DNA of 64,000 bases, taken from contig BJOX01000160.1 in assembly GCA_009731375.1 (NCBI GenBank), positions 617,171-681,170 on the forward strand, given 5' to 3'. Positions 31,259-41,585 of this stretch are shown in pieces. The notes beneath the pieces were generated by a model. It ran no database searches, had not been told where the DNA came from, and worked only from the letters and a program-made list of their open reading frames with translations. This stretch comes from Paulinella micropora (lineage: Eukaryota > Cercozoa > Imbricatea > Euglyphida). The first letter of the stretch is position 1. Every line of letters starts with the position of its first letter. The position numbers were made by a program, and so were the translations under genes.

Positions 31259-31459
31259 ACGTGTTTCCGTCGCGTAATGATTAGAGGTTTAATTGTTAAT
31301 AATCCATGTTATTAATATTAACTAGCCTGGTCTCTAGCTTAAAATTGCCAACCCTCAAGCGGATAAGTATAGTTTCCGTTCGTGACTTTAATAATTCTTT
31401 TCCAAGCTCTAGTTGTTATTAGTTTATTGATGTTGGATTTTGTTCTTACTTGCTTTTAG
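31259..31459. other. no gene seen
   Basis: AT-rich DNA between the target duplication of copia element 1 and the minus-strand unknown ORF; the original flank of the insertion site. Confidence 0.4.
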
Positions 31460-33351
31460 TTACACTAGGAGAAAATAAAATAGTTTAAGCAGGTTCAGTT
31501 TTAACTTCTTCACAAAATTTGCATCCCACGCGGATACCTCGACCAACCGATCAACGCGAAAGCTCTGAAGCGAGAAAGCTCGGTCATCGGCATCTTGTGC
31601 CTGCGACAAGACATTTCGAATGTATCTCTCCCCTGATGTTCGACTTTTGGTGGTTGTTGCTCTAGCGATTCCCTTGAGGACTGCCACTAGTAACATTGCC
31701 AAATCGGCTCGAACAAGGGGCGTGATCAACTTTTGTGGAAGATCCACGATTTCGTTGTGGGGAACATCGGCCTCCCACATACGTTGTGCCATTGCCGACA
31801 CAAGGTCCGCGACTATGACAGGGTCGCACATGAAACCCCCATTGGCTCCCTTGACGAATTGTTCAAGCAGGTGATGAGGTCGCATGGGAGGCTTCAATTG
31901 TCCCCCTTGGATCAATCGACCCGCTTCCTCGTCTCATTGGGGCCACTTATGGGTTAGCAAGTCTTGGGAAGCCCACCGACTGGCTTTGTTGGCTAATATC
32001 TGTTTAGTGTCGGCAGCCGTGAGGCTGAACTGCCCAATTGTGCTGTCCAGGCACGTATAGCCCAACAAAAGCAAAATACCCTCGCCATAATCGATATTAA
32101 TTTGCGGGTTACATTTGCCATTGTCGAAAGTTGTGGCCTTGTCGAGCCGAGTTAGAGCTCGTTCGACCAACTTGTCGTTCGCAGTCTTTTGTTGTTCAGT
32201 GGTGTTTGAAGGTCGGTTATGCCCGCCACCCCCGTTGTTTCCCGGAGGCGGGACAATTACCTTCCTGTGGAAGAAAACGAATGTCGTTCCCTCTGGGATG
32301 ATAGTTGCTCTGCCATCGTTGCGATATGTGACATGAACCTCGTTTGCTAGGCGAATTCGGAGGATATCACTGATGATCTGTGCTACCAACTCGCACATGG
32401 CGAGGAAGTTGCACCAGTAGAGCTTGACCGCCGGATGGGGAGCGATTTTCTTTTCCACCGCTTTTCCACTTCTGACAAACTTATCGAACACCATGTTGGC
32501 CTTGAAGTATTTAAACTTCGTTGCCATCCTACTCACCCAGGTCCACTGATGCTGTTCGATAGTATCAAGCAGCTCGTTAAGGGTGTCCCGGGCTTGGATA
32601 GCTGCTATTGAATCGTCCTCTGAGGGAAGGAGCTGTCGTTTCCAGCTCTTGCGCTCTGTGAGGATGAGGTTCCAAATTGCAACCGCAGCACTTAGGATTC
32701 GTGCTGATACTATATTCCAAGCTTGTATCTCCGAGATAAAAACCAGCAACCCTGCCGAGTTGGGCCACTTGGTGTCTATAGCTAGTTCTTTATCTGGGTC
32801 CTGTGTGAAAGGAAAAGTGAGAGAGGGTTGCAGATCTTTTTTCTCGACGAATAAGATATTCAGCAAAGCTTGATACCTTTGGTGGTTTATCTGCCACGCC
32901 TCGTCTAATAAGGAGTCACGCACGGTTGCTAGAACCCTGTAGAGGTCCATAACATGGTGCATGGTACTGGTACCATTTGCAGTAAGGCTCGGATTGAACT
33001 GATGCATTAGTCCAATAGCCCCTTGTATCGAGGGCTCCTTGAACATACACCTGTACCAAGCCGCCTCCTCGTACATATTGTTCAGGAAAAGATGCACCGA
33101 GTTGTCGTTTAGGTTTGTCCCCTGTTCCTTGTCATCTACAGGGTGCTTGGCCATCCCTCTGCTGGGCCTCGGTATCGGTCAAGCACTACCTTCGTTTGAA
33201 TTGCACGAGCCGCAATTACCAGCCCATTGTCGGGCCCTCTCCATGGGGAACGAGGGACAGGTTCCTCCTGTGCTCTGCTTCCTACCCTTGCAGGAGTGAT
33301 AAAACCGCCGCCTGTGGCGGGCGTGTCGTTACCGTCTGAGTCCTCAGACAT
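31460..33351 (-). CDS. unrecognised minus-strand protein, possibly gag-like
   Basis: Three minus frames read as one gene. 33351-33136 starts MSEDSDGNDTPATGGGF. 33154-31934 (406 codons) has an extended helical region: SIQGAIGLMHQFNPSLTANG, HHVMDLYRVLATVRDSLLDE, ISEIQAWNIVSARILSAAVA, VKLYWCNFLAMCELVAQIIS. 31915-31460 has MCDPVIVADLVSAMAQRMWE and VRADLAMLLVAVLKGIARAT. Frameshifts near 33150 and 31925 are needed. There is no Cys knuckle and no enzyme motif. The helix-rich, Gln/Asn-containing middle and its place among retroelements suggest a structural ORF of a retroelement or virus-like element. I do not recognise the family. Confidence 0.45.
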
Positions 33352-34922
33352 GTCTAGTTTTATTGCGGAGGATGATCTCGTTGTAGAGCCTATCCACGCA
33401 ATTTTCAGTATGCCCCTGAGGGGTTGAGATAAGCAGAGTCGTATGTTCTCGTGTGTGTGAGTGTGCTGTTGTGTTTGTTTTTGTTGTCGTGTGTTCTGTT
33501 CACTGTGTCGTCAATGCTTATGTCAAGCACGATGTAATACAACACACAACAACCAACTCACGCCCAACACAACAATCAACAGATAACGGTCAAAGGATTG
33601 GTGGACTCACCCTTCCCCTCTGTCGGGGGAAGCCTTGCTGCTCCTTCTGCCAAGCCAGACGATGTGTACGTGTGCATCCTGGCAGTACACAACAAATTTC
33701 CTGCAACTCTGTAACCACCTTTCTGATGACACAACAGAAAAAGTACAAACAGGTTTTCAATGATTCCTTCTGGGCTCTGCCCAATGGATCACCTTATTCT
33801 TTTCCTTTTTCAAGAAGGAGTCTTTTTCCAACTCAAAGAACAACCTTCGCTTGTCTTTTCTGACTGTGGTAGGTAGGTTTGTGAGTGTTGTCGTGTATGT
33901 CTTTGTGTGTCTGTACCGAGTGCTGTAGACTCTTCACACACTTGTTGACGATTGTCTTGGAAGCCACTCGGTATCCGAATTCTTGTCCTTGCTGACCTAT
34001 ATGACACCACACAACACGTTTGGAGTGTTTGAGTGTGATGTGGGGTGTGTGTTTCGTTGTTTGCGAACAAAAATAAAAATCGTTCCCAAAACACACTCCT
34101 TTGTAGCCTCCCTGTCTTCAATTCACACTCAATTCCCCCGGCCTATGTCTTAATAGACTGGCCTATCACCCCTTTGAGAGATGCCTACCTTCTTTGGTGT
34201 GGGATGGGTGTTGTTGGTCTAAACAGGTTTTATGCCAAAGGAATAGGATTCTGTGTGTGTGTCGTTTGTTTGTTTTTCTTCTGCCTCTTTGCACGTGTTG
34301 ACGTGTCAACAACGTTTGTGTGTGTTACGTGTTTGTGGCAGTACAAACAAAAGTTAGAGTGAGTAATTGTTGGTTATTCTCCTCGTGAGGAGTATGTGTA
34401 GGTATGCGTGTAGGAGTGTTGACAGAACTGATAGGAGGGTGTTTTCCCTCTCCTTCTGTGTGTCTGTTAAGCACTCCTCTGGCTCGACAATGTGTCGACA
34501 ATCACATTAGTGAGCCCCCTAATGTTTCTGCCTCACTGAGTACACTTTCTATGCCCCTACACACTCCAAACACACTGCTTGAGGTCTCAAAAACGTACAC
34601 ACAACGAGTGTCTTGCCGTGCCGCTTGTGGGCCTCTGTGCAAGATTTCAGTGTTGTTTTTGTGCACTGCAAGCTTCTAACACCTCCCCAACTCCTTTCCT
34701 ACACTTCACCACAACCTTTCCTCTTTCTTTGCTTAGGGGAGTGGATTTTTTCAAATTGCTGAAATGAAATTTGGATGATATAAAAATCTAGGCTGGGACT
34801 CCACTTTTGTCGGTTATAATCAAAAGATATTATTTATTGTAAGCCGGGGTATTAATCCTTCCAATTCCACAGCACTCTGAAAATAACCTTATCTTCCTCC
34901 TCTGCAAAGAGAAGAAACCAGT
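33352..34922. other. GT/AC-rich non-coding region
   Basis: Upstream (minus-strand 5') region of the unrecognised gene. It is dense in TGTTG, GTGTGT and ACACAAC words with many short inverted matches. Frames here are short and low in information. No gene supported. Confidence 0.4.
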
Positions 34923-35081
34923 ATGGCGGAAAATGTAGGAGACTGTCAGATCCAAACAACAAAAAGGAAAAGAGAGGCATTTCCCAGTGTCACCCCTAAC
35001 GATAATATTATACTGCTTAAAAAAGTAGTACCGGCTATGAATCGTGATATTATCGTTTTCAACCGGCTCAAAAGTATATAA
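34923..35081 (+). CDS. small ORF, 52 residues, unknown
   Basis: ATG in GTATGGCGG opens MAENVGDCQIQTTKRKREAF, with a basic patch, then PAMNRDIIVFNRLKSI and TAA. It is too short for family assignment. It may be the first exon of a gene or chance. A perfect hairpin lies 80 bases downstream. Confidence 0.25.
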   Translation: MAENVGDCQIQTTKRKREAFPSVTPNDNIILLKKVVPAMNRDIIVFNRLKSI

Positions 35082-35161
35082 ATAAAAACGGATATAACTA
35101 CATCTTAAAGAGATATAGCTCTTCTATACATCACTGTGTATAGGGGTATAAGAAAAAGTCG

Positions 35162-35212
35162 CATATTTACCTATCTGCGCCTATAAAGTGTATGCGCAGA
35201 TAGGTAAATATG
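35162..35212. other. perfect 19-bp inverted repeat (hairpin)
   Basis: CATATTTACCTATCTGCGC at 35162-35180 is exactly complementary to 35194-35212, with a 13-base loop. Possible transcription-stop structure, foldback remnant or replication-slippage product. Confidence 0.85.
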
Positions 35213-35275
35213 TGCTACTTTAATAATACCCAGTGTCGGTCCAGACACAATAAGAGACTGTTCATATTAATAACA

Positions 35276-35478
35276 TGTTGGACTACCTTAATAAAACGGG
35301 GTCAAAACTAAACAGCTAGTGTTATCATCTGCAGTATAAACTTTATTAGAAGAACGCGCCAAGACAAAGGGCGGGAACGTATTAGGCCGGACACACGTAA
35401 TGGCTCTAACGACACACATTGCATATGCTGGCCCGTACTGTCTAACGTAATTAATATATTGTATTAATAGGTCTAACA
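35276..35478 (-). repeat. short LTR, minus orientation
   Basis: 203 bp beginning TGTTGGACTACC and ending AGGTCTAACA, giving inverted ends TGTTGGAC/TGTTAGAC. Immediately right, CTCCCCCTGGAG is the complement of a polypurine tract, so the element body should extend right on the minus strand. That body is cut at 35670 by copia element 2. No second copy seen. Confidence 0.55.
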
Positions 35479-35663
35479 CTCCCCCTGGAGCAAGGTTAAT
35501 TATTAAATTAACTGCAGGTCCTATTAGCTATTCTGTGAAAATTATAAAAACACATACTCATAACATACTCACTCTTACCCTCACTCTCTTCAATAGATAA
35601 TGTCGACGGTTGCTACCCAACTTGCTGGGGCAAGTGTATATCAGTTAGACTATACACAGGGCA

Positions 35664-35670
35664 GCGCCCC
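35664..35670. repeat. target-site duplication, left, copia element 2
   Basis: GCGCCCC abuts the 5' LTR and recurs at 44307-44313 right after the 3' LTR. The target lies in a short plus frame that starts ATG at 35600 (MSTVATQLAGASVYQLDYTQ), now interrupted. Confidence 0.7.
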
Positions 35671-35987
35671 GTTGGTAGGACAATTACGTTTTACTTTTAG
35701 TGATTACTTTGTGACTGGTAAGTAATTTATCCGTATAGTTCTAGTCAATAATTGTAACGGACGTAACGGTCCATATTGGCATTCAGAATTGAACACTAAT
35801 GATTGTGTAATAATTACAGTCGTGTGGACTTTATTTCAGTTTCATTATTACCTTTGAGTTTGTCAGTTCTGCTATCTACGTGCGGATTAAAAGTGTCGAT
35901 TGGTATCGTGGCTTCTAACGGAGTCTCTCAGCAAACCGGCGTCTAAGGTATTAGGTCCGTGAGTGACCGGGTATTTACCTAATCAAC
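35671..35987 (+). repeat. 5' LTR of copia element 2
   Basis: GTTGGTAGG...CTAATCAAC; ends form the inverted match GTTG/CAAC instead of TG/CA. Confidence 0.95.
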
Positions 35988-35998
35988 GGTTATGAGCC
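35988..35998 (+). promoter_or_regulatory. primer-binding site, half-tRNA iMet type
   Basis: GGTTATGAGCC is an 11-base complement of GGCTCATAACC, the anticodon loop and 3' stem of initiator tRNA-Met. The ATG at 35992-35994 opens a frame reading MSRWDSEFWHNALSMRQLL until the gap at 36057. Confidence 0.75.
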
Positions 35999-36160
35999 GC
36001 TGGGATAGCGAATTTTGGCACAATGCACTTAGCATGAGACAGTTGCTGTCTCACACNNNNNNNNNNCATGCGATCAGCATGAGACAATTGATGTCTCACA
36101 CACCGGTGTTTAGCGGGAATAAAAAAGATTGACAGAGCTGCTATTACCAGATAGAGGAGT

Positions 36161-37360
36161 ATGCCTACGGGATTAGCACCACTCGGGGATATATTTCATG
36201 ATGCTTTCCAAGACCATAAAGCGGCAAAAACAAAGTATGCTTTTGATAGAGACAGGATGAGAAAAGCAGAAGAAATGGAAGAACCGAGAGAACCACACGA
36301 GGTGGACACACCGGAAGGATCAGACGAAGAAGATAAAACAGAGACACAACAAACACGACAACAGAGACAGAGAGGTAGCCAAACACCACAAGACCAGAAG
36401 ACACAGACAGAGAAACCTGCCAACTGGAAACTCTCCAAGGAAGAGAAGAAAGCTTGGGAGGATAGGGCCAACAGAAAGAAGAAAAGAGCGATGACAAGAA
36501 CCAACAAGGACGTGTACTTGCTGTGGAAGAAGAGATACATGAGGAAGAAGAGATACAGAGAAGAACAGCAGTATCTGCATCGCTGCAGAATGTTCCAACT
36601 TCTCATAACAACAGCATTCTCGGAATCTAAGGTGATTCAATTTCTTCGCAGCAAAATCGTTCATTGCCCGTTTGAGAAAGTCGGCATTGTAAAAGCAAAA
36701 TACAGTAATCTAAGTGGTGCGGCGAGATACATAGAGGAGAAAGCATTTAAAGAGATGAGACCAAGACCGACTGAGGATATGGATGAGTATCTAATACAAC
36801 ATCTACTGCAGAAGAACTGGCTAGAAGCACTGAGAGGGAAGCCCTTTGAGCCAGAGGAAGCGGTAAATGGGTTGTTAGAGAAACTAGCAGAGCATGAGGC
36901 CTATGGGCCCGCATACCTCAACGATCATTATAGATTGGCAGCAGCGAGCAGGCCAACACATGATGATATGGTAGAGTCGGCAAGAGAAATTTACGTGTTG
37001 TGGGAAGCGAAGCAGAAGAGACTGAGAAAGGAACGTAGGAAGGAGAAAGAGAGGAAGAGAGAGGGTAAGGGAGCGAATCTACTGTTTGGAGTGGGAGAGG
37101 GAGGAGAGAAGGGAGAAAAGAGAGAGAAGAACAAGAAATGGACTAAGAACGGGAAGGGCAAGGGCAACAAGAATGGAAGTGATACTTCAGAGCAGGAGTG
37201 GTGGCTGACAGCGACATGCTATAACTGCTATCAGACTGGACATACAAAGCGATTTTGCCCCAAACGAAAGTCAAGCCCAAAACGAACTAGTCCAAAGTCA
37301 AAGCAAGAGACAAGAGTGGCAAGTTTAAAAAGAAAGGAGCCAAAGGAGTCACTCTTATGA
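36161..37360 (+). CDS. copia element 2 gag
   Basis: A 399-residue frame. Charged N-terminus (EPREPHEVDTPEGSDEEDKT), then a helical capsid-like part (LLITTAFSESKVIQFLRSKI, MDEYLIQHLLQKNWLEALRG), a Lys/Arg/Glu-rich region, and the nucleocapsid knuckle CYNCYQTGHTKRFCPKRKSS (CX2CX4HX4C) at about residue 354. It packages element RNA. A frame from the ATG in the primer-binding site may be an earlier N-terminus, but the gap prevents proof. Confidence 0.8.
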   Translation: MPTGLAPLGDIFHDAFQDHKAAKTKYAFDRDRMRKAEEMEEPREPHEVDTPEGSDEEDKTETQQTRQQRQRGSQTPQDQKTQTEKPANWKLSKEEKKAWEDRANRKKKRAMTRTNKDVYLLWKKRYMRKKRYREEQQYLHRCRMFQLLITTAFSESKVIQFLRSKIVHCPFEKVGIVKAKYSNLSGAARYIEEKAFKEMRPRPTEDMDEYLIQHLLQKNWLEALRGKPFEPEEAVNGLLEKLAEHEAYGPAYLNDHYRLAAASRPTHDDMVESAREIYVLWEAKQKRLRKERRKEKERKREGKGANLLFGVGEGGEKGEKREKNKKWTKNGKGKGNKNGSDTSEQEWWLTATCYNCYQTGHTKRFCPKRKSSPKRTSPKSKQETRVASLKRKEPKESLL

Positions 37361-37643
37361 GGGGAGAAGTAGGAGAGGAGGGTGAGGAGGAAGAAGGGGA
37401 TAAGTCAGAGGGGGAAGACAGCTCAGAAGAAGAAGAGTATGGGCTAGTCATGATGGAGGGTGCAGAAGAAGCAATGGAGGGAAACATAGAAAGTGGGGAA
37501 AGCATTATTGCTCGTGAAGCAGAGCAAGAGGGCGAGGAGGATAGTGAGCCTCCAAAGGATCAAAGTGACAACAAACCCTTAGATCAATCCGCAAGAGCCC
37601 GTGGGGGGGGGGGGGGGGNNNNNNNNNNNNNNNCCCACCCCGC

Positions 37644-37675
<32 letters not shown>

Positions 37676-38130
37676 GTCGAGTGCTCTATTGGCTCGAAAC
37701 ACACTCCGAGACAGACCCCACAACCCTCCACCCCGCACTCTCACTAGTGCTCAACACCCCGACACCTCTACAACAGCCACTCCTGCCCTCACAACCTCAC
37801 GAGACACACAACGTGTGCAACTCACCATTGCAACCAAAACCATCGCAAGTGAAAGAGAAAGAGAAACGGAAAAGTGAGAAACCGACACCCACACCCCCTC
37901 AGAACTCTAGACAGACAAAGAATGAAACACCACGTCCCACTACATTCACTCGTAAAAGCCACACCACAGGCCCACTAACCACTCGTTGTACTGGGCTGAA
38001 CTGGAAGGGAGAACAGTGTGGAGTTAAGTTTGGACAGGGGGGGAGTTGGTGCAAGGCGGGTGAGGCAGCAAAGAGGCTAGTGTATGCAGACTTATGTGGT
38101 TATCATGCCCGTCAACCTGACATGACCTAG
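37357..38130 (+). CDS. copia element 2 ORF2, Cys/His C-terminus
   Basis: Overlaps the gag stop by four bases (ATGA). Acidic start (EEGEEEEGDKSEGEDSSEEE), then a gap and G-run (37609-37672) that make the middle unreliable. The C-terminal block is TRCTGLNWKGEQCGVKFGQG, WCKAGEA and DLCGYHARQPDM, a C-x7-C-x9-C-x13-C-x2-H arrangement that looks like a metal-binding knuckle. Not a standard copia domain. Could be a divergent nucleic-acid-binding module. Confidence 0.45.
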
Positions 38131-38378
38131 CACAAGACCCTTCACGTCGCCCACGTCCTTCCCGTGATTATCCGTCAGAGAGTGAGATGATAAGCATACT
38201 GAGAGAGAGAGGGAGGGAAAGGGGGCGAGTGCACAGCAAATCTCGCAAAAAGATATGGCAAAACCCGTGAAGAAAAACTCGCTAAGTCCCGCAAATATCG
38301 GAGAAAAAGACAAGGAAAGTGTCGAAAACCCGGTAAGAAAGGTCCTCAGTTAGTAAAGATTCACGGAATGATGCTGTT

Positions 38379-39008
38379 TTGCCAGGGAATGAGGCAAGGA
38401 CCGGCGGGACTAGAGCTGAAAAAGAGATTGCATTCGATGAGGCTGATGAGCGTGTAGGAGGGACAAGTGAGGGAAAGTCTTGGCCACCATTGCTACTACC
38501 ACAAGGTCCGTCTCCTTTGGATAGAGTAAGAGACAGTGTAGCGTCACAGACAGAGCAGACAAGCGAGACACACACACACGAAACACCTGTGGGGAGGAGC
38601 AGTAAAAGAGACACAGAACACGGAAAGGTAATAAGCTTTGAAGACTTTAAGAGAATAAGCGAACAGCTGAACAACCTGTGCATTTTGGATGATGAAACGG
38701 GAGATGTCGTGATGATGACAAAGAAGGAAGGAGAGAGAGTAGCAGAGGCAGATGGACTGTTGACAGATGTGTTTTGGGCTATGAACGAGGTATTTCTAAA
38801 GCATGCAGCAGGCACCCCACAAATAACAAGAGAGACAGTCATAGAGAAGCGAGCAGCTAGAACCACTCAGAATGCAAAAGCTAAGGAAAGAGCTAAGTGG
38901 GAGTGTGAGTTCAGACTTAGCGAAGGACAGCCAAGACCTGAGAAGACGGAAATAGCTAGGTTGCTATATGCGTTAACGAAGGGAGCAGAAAAGATAGTAG
39001 TGAAATAG
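38379..39008 (+). CDS. copia element 2 ORF3, unknown
   Basis: 209 codons, charged, with ISFEDFKRISEQLNNLCILD and AMNEVFLKHAAGTPQITRET. No motif recognised. Same strand and codon use as gag; probably part of one long gag-pol precursor with frameshifts on each side. Confidence 0.4.
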   Translation: MPGNEARTGGTRAEKEIAFDEADERVGGTSEGKSWPPLLLPQGPSPLDRVRDSVASQTEQTSETHTHETPVGRSSKRDTEHGKVISFEDFKRISEQLNNLCILDDETGDVVMMTKKEGERVAEADGLLTDVFWAMNEVFLKHAAGTPQITRETVIEKRAARTTQNAKAKERAKWECEFRLSEGQPRPEKTEIARLLYALTKGAEKIVVK

Positions 39009-39055
39009 GGTCTGTGTTACGACCGGATGGCAAATAAAACGAGTTTTACACAGAG

Positions 39056-40000
39056 ATGTTAGGAATAATAGACTATGGAATACTCGACTTAGCTAAGAAC
39101 CACGACAATCAATTTGCTCTTTTCATCGTGCGATCGATGCTTATGAAGATTTGGCATGAGGTAGAAGCGAGAGGGGTTACACTGAACGCACTTTTGCGGA
39201 AGTTACACTCAGGAGATGCATACAAGTTCTTCAGTCCAGAACAGGCAGCAGTGAGAAAGAGGGAGTTTGACAGGAAGAGACGGGAGATAGACAGACACTC
39301 AGATATGGAGGAGGATGATGAGGAGTTTGACCCGGAAAACCTAGGACACTCCAGAACCTCCGAGGAGATGAGGTCGGGAATCCCCATAAGCTTTAAGTCG
39401 TATTGCGAGGCACGAGAAGAGCTTGATTGGATGTACGAGGAGAGATTTGAGAGAGAGAGAAAGAAAAAAGCCCAAAAGAAAGGGAGTGAAGAGGAAGAAG
39501 AGGAAGATCACAATCTCATGGTAGACGATAGCGAGACGGTAGGACGCAAGAAACAGATGATAGTTCAAGACAGCGCATCGTCCAGGGATATAGCATGCAC
39601 ACCGCACATCTTACACAACGTCCGAGAGATTGAACACGTTAGCTTAGTCACCGGAAACGGAGAGAGTGTGGTGCGAAACATGGGGGAAGCGAGGTTGACA
39701 AGAATAGATGGATCGGGAAAGCCAGTTTTGGTAAAGAAAGATATGTTGTTAGACAACAGGGTGCCAGTCAACATTATGTCTACTGGAAACATGGACCACA
39801 ACCACAGATATATCATTCACCAAAATGGGCAACTACTAATACTAAAGCACCCCATAAGAATTAAAGAGAGTGACGTGATCGTGAGGGGGAGACTTACGCC
39901 TGGGATGCTCTATCGCTGGGACAATGAAAAAGACAAGCCCCTCAACATAAACGAGCGTTACAACCCCAAAGTGAAAGAGAAGAAGAAGATGACAGGGTAA
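39056..40000 (+). CDS. copia element 2 protease region
   Basis: A 314-residue frame. Acidic and basic helical first half (RREIDRHSDMEEDDEEFDPE). The protease site is at about residue 171: IVQDSASSRDIACTPHIL, where the usual DSG(A/C)S is DSASS. It is followed by the pre-integrase sentence KKDMLLDNRVPVNIMSTGNM and HRYIIHQNGQLLIL. The missing Gly of the D-S/T-G triad suggests an inactive or unusual protease. Confidence 0.65.
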   Translation: MLGIIDYGILDLAKNHDNQFALFIVRSMLMKIWHEVEARGVTLNALLRKLHSGDAYKFFSPEQAAVRKREFDRKRREIDRHSDMEEDDEEFDPENLGHSRTSEEMRSGIPISFKSYCEAREELDWMYEERFERERKKKAQKKGSEEEEEEDHNLMVDDSETVGRKKQMIVQDSASSRDIACTPHILHNVREIEHVSLVTGNGESVVRNMGEARLTRIDGSGKPVLVKKDMLLDNRVPVNIMSTGNMDHNHRYIIHQNGQLLILKHPIRIKESDVIVRGRLTPGMLYRWDNEKDKPLNINERYNPKVKEKKKMTG

Positions 40001-40054
40001 GCGGGGCGGGAATCCCCAAAGAGAGAGAAAGTGAGAGCAAGCAAGCGAGAGTAA

Positions 40055-41201
40055 GTGAGAACGAGGAAGCTAGAGGCAGCGTTTTATACGCTATGTATCC
40101 TGAGAAAGGTAAGAAGGGTAAGCCCGTTGACATTTTACGTCATATATCAGTGTAGTGGGCATAAAGCTTTACCGAAGACCTATGCATTAGGCAAGGCAAT
40201 GGGTAGAAAATTGACAGGAAGCGAGGATAGTGTTAGATTTTGTGAAGCCTGTATGATGGGGAAAGCTAAAGTGTTACCCAGATTTAAGGTTAATAGAATT
40301 AGGAGAGCGAGTTACCCTTGTGAGATTTTGCATATAGATACTTCCGGACCTTGGGCGGTAATGTCAATTCACGGTAAGTACTAGAAATTTTGCGGTACAG
40401 ACGATTACTCGGGGTACTGATCAAAAATTATTATTTACGATACAAGAACGAGTTTGTAGACTGTTTGAAGCAAGCAGTAGCATGGTTTGAAAGGCAGACA
40501 GGGAAGAAGTCAGACAGATCACTTGCAACAACGAGTTCGATGTCCCAACTGAGATTATAGAGTGATGGAAACCCCTACAATTCATTTGGAAGACTAGTGC
40601 TCCAGGTGATAAAGATGGCAATCCCATAGCTGAGAAGGTCAACGACATGACAGCCGGACCAGCCCGGGCCATGCGATATGAGGCTAATTTACCACCCCAG
40701 TTTTGGGCGGAAATGGAACACACATCCATAACCTTGCACAACATTCTACCAGCCACGACAGGGCCTAGGAAAGGAACCTCACCTTTTGAGCAATGTCTGG
40801 CTACAAACCAGCTATCGACAACTTAAGCCTATAGGATGTTTAGGTGTAATATACATAGGAAAGCAGGTAGGCAAAGCAACTATAGGGGAAAGTGTGTGAT
40901 GTTACTTGGATACGATGTATTTAAGGAACTATACCGAGTTTGGGATGGTCGAAAGGTCATCACAAATGTGCGTAATGTACGCTTTAACCACAATATAGTT
41001 GGCAAGGATGCTCACCCACCCAGAGAAGTTAGATGGGACGACGAGGAATCTGAGGGGGAGAGTAATGACACTGTACAGCAGGAACAGCCGTTAGACGAAC
41101 CCGAGCATAAAGATGAAGGGGAGTTAGACAAACATGAGGAGTTACAGGAAGAAAAGACATTCACCGTCCAGATTCCGGTCTCCCATCAGAGTCAAAGGTA
41201 G
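40055..41201 (+). pseudogene. copia element 2 integrase, broken
   Basis: The finger is at about 40140-40270 (GHKALP, CEACMMGKAKV), then YPCEILHIDTSGPWAVMSIH with the first Asp. Later frames hold NEFVDCLKQAVAWFERQTGK, FWAEMEHTSITLHNILPATT and PFEQCLATNQL. 40836-41201 holds the C-terminal GKCVMLLGYDVFKELYRVWD. Several stops and frameshifts (around 40382, 40420, 40560, 40820) make it non-functional. Confidence 0.75.
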
Positions 41202-41585
41202 AGCTAGCTGACGACAAGGATGATGGGGCAACACCCGTCACATCGTTAGAGGCGCAAAGCCCCGAAGCAGACCACCCTAGTAGGTAGGTAGAGGGAGACG
41301 CGCCCACAAAGGGCCTCACTTGGGAGCAAAGTCACAAAGTCACAACAGCTAACATAGTGAGAGGGAAACGAGAAGCTAAGGTTAGGACACCAGTTACACA
41401 ACCACCTTCGGAAAAGAAGGCAGCAGTTAAAGCAGCTACATTGACAGGAGAGAGTTAGTGTTCCGGGAGTAGCTTTCGCAGAAGAATGGGCAAAGGAAGA
41501 ATATGGAGACAACTGGCAATCAGTTAAGAGAGAAGGAAAAGTCTTAGAACCATGCAAGAAGGGAGAGAGACTTAAAGTCCGTAAG

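Noticed and set aside
35479-35492. Plus-strand primer-binding site after the LTR at 35276-35478
   Set aside because: CTCCCCCTGGAG does not resemble a tRNA complement; it reads as a polypurine tract on the minus strand.
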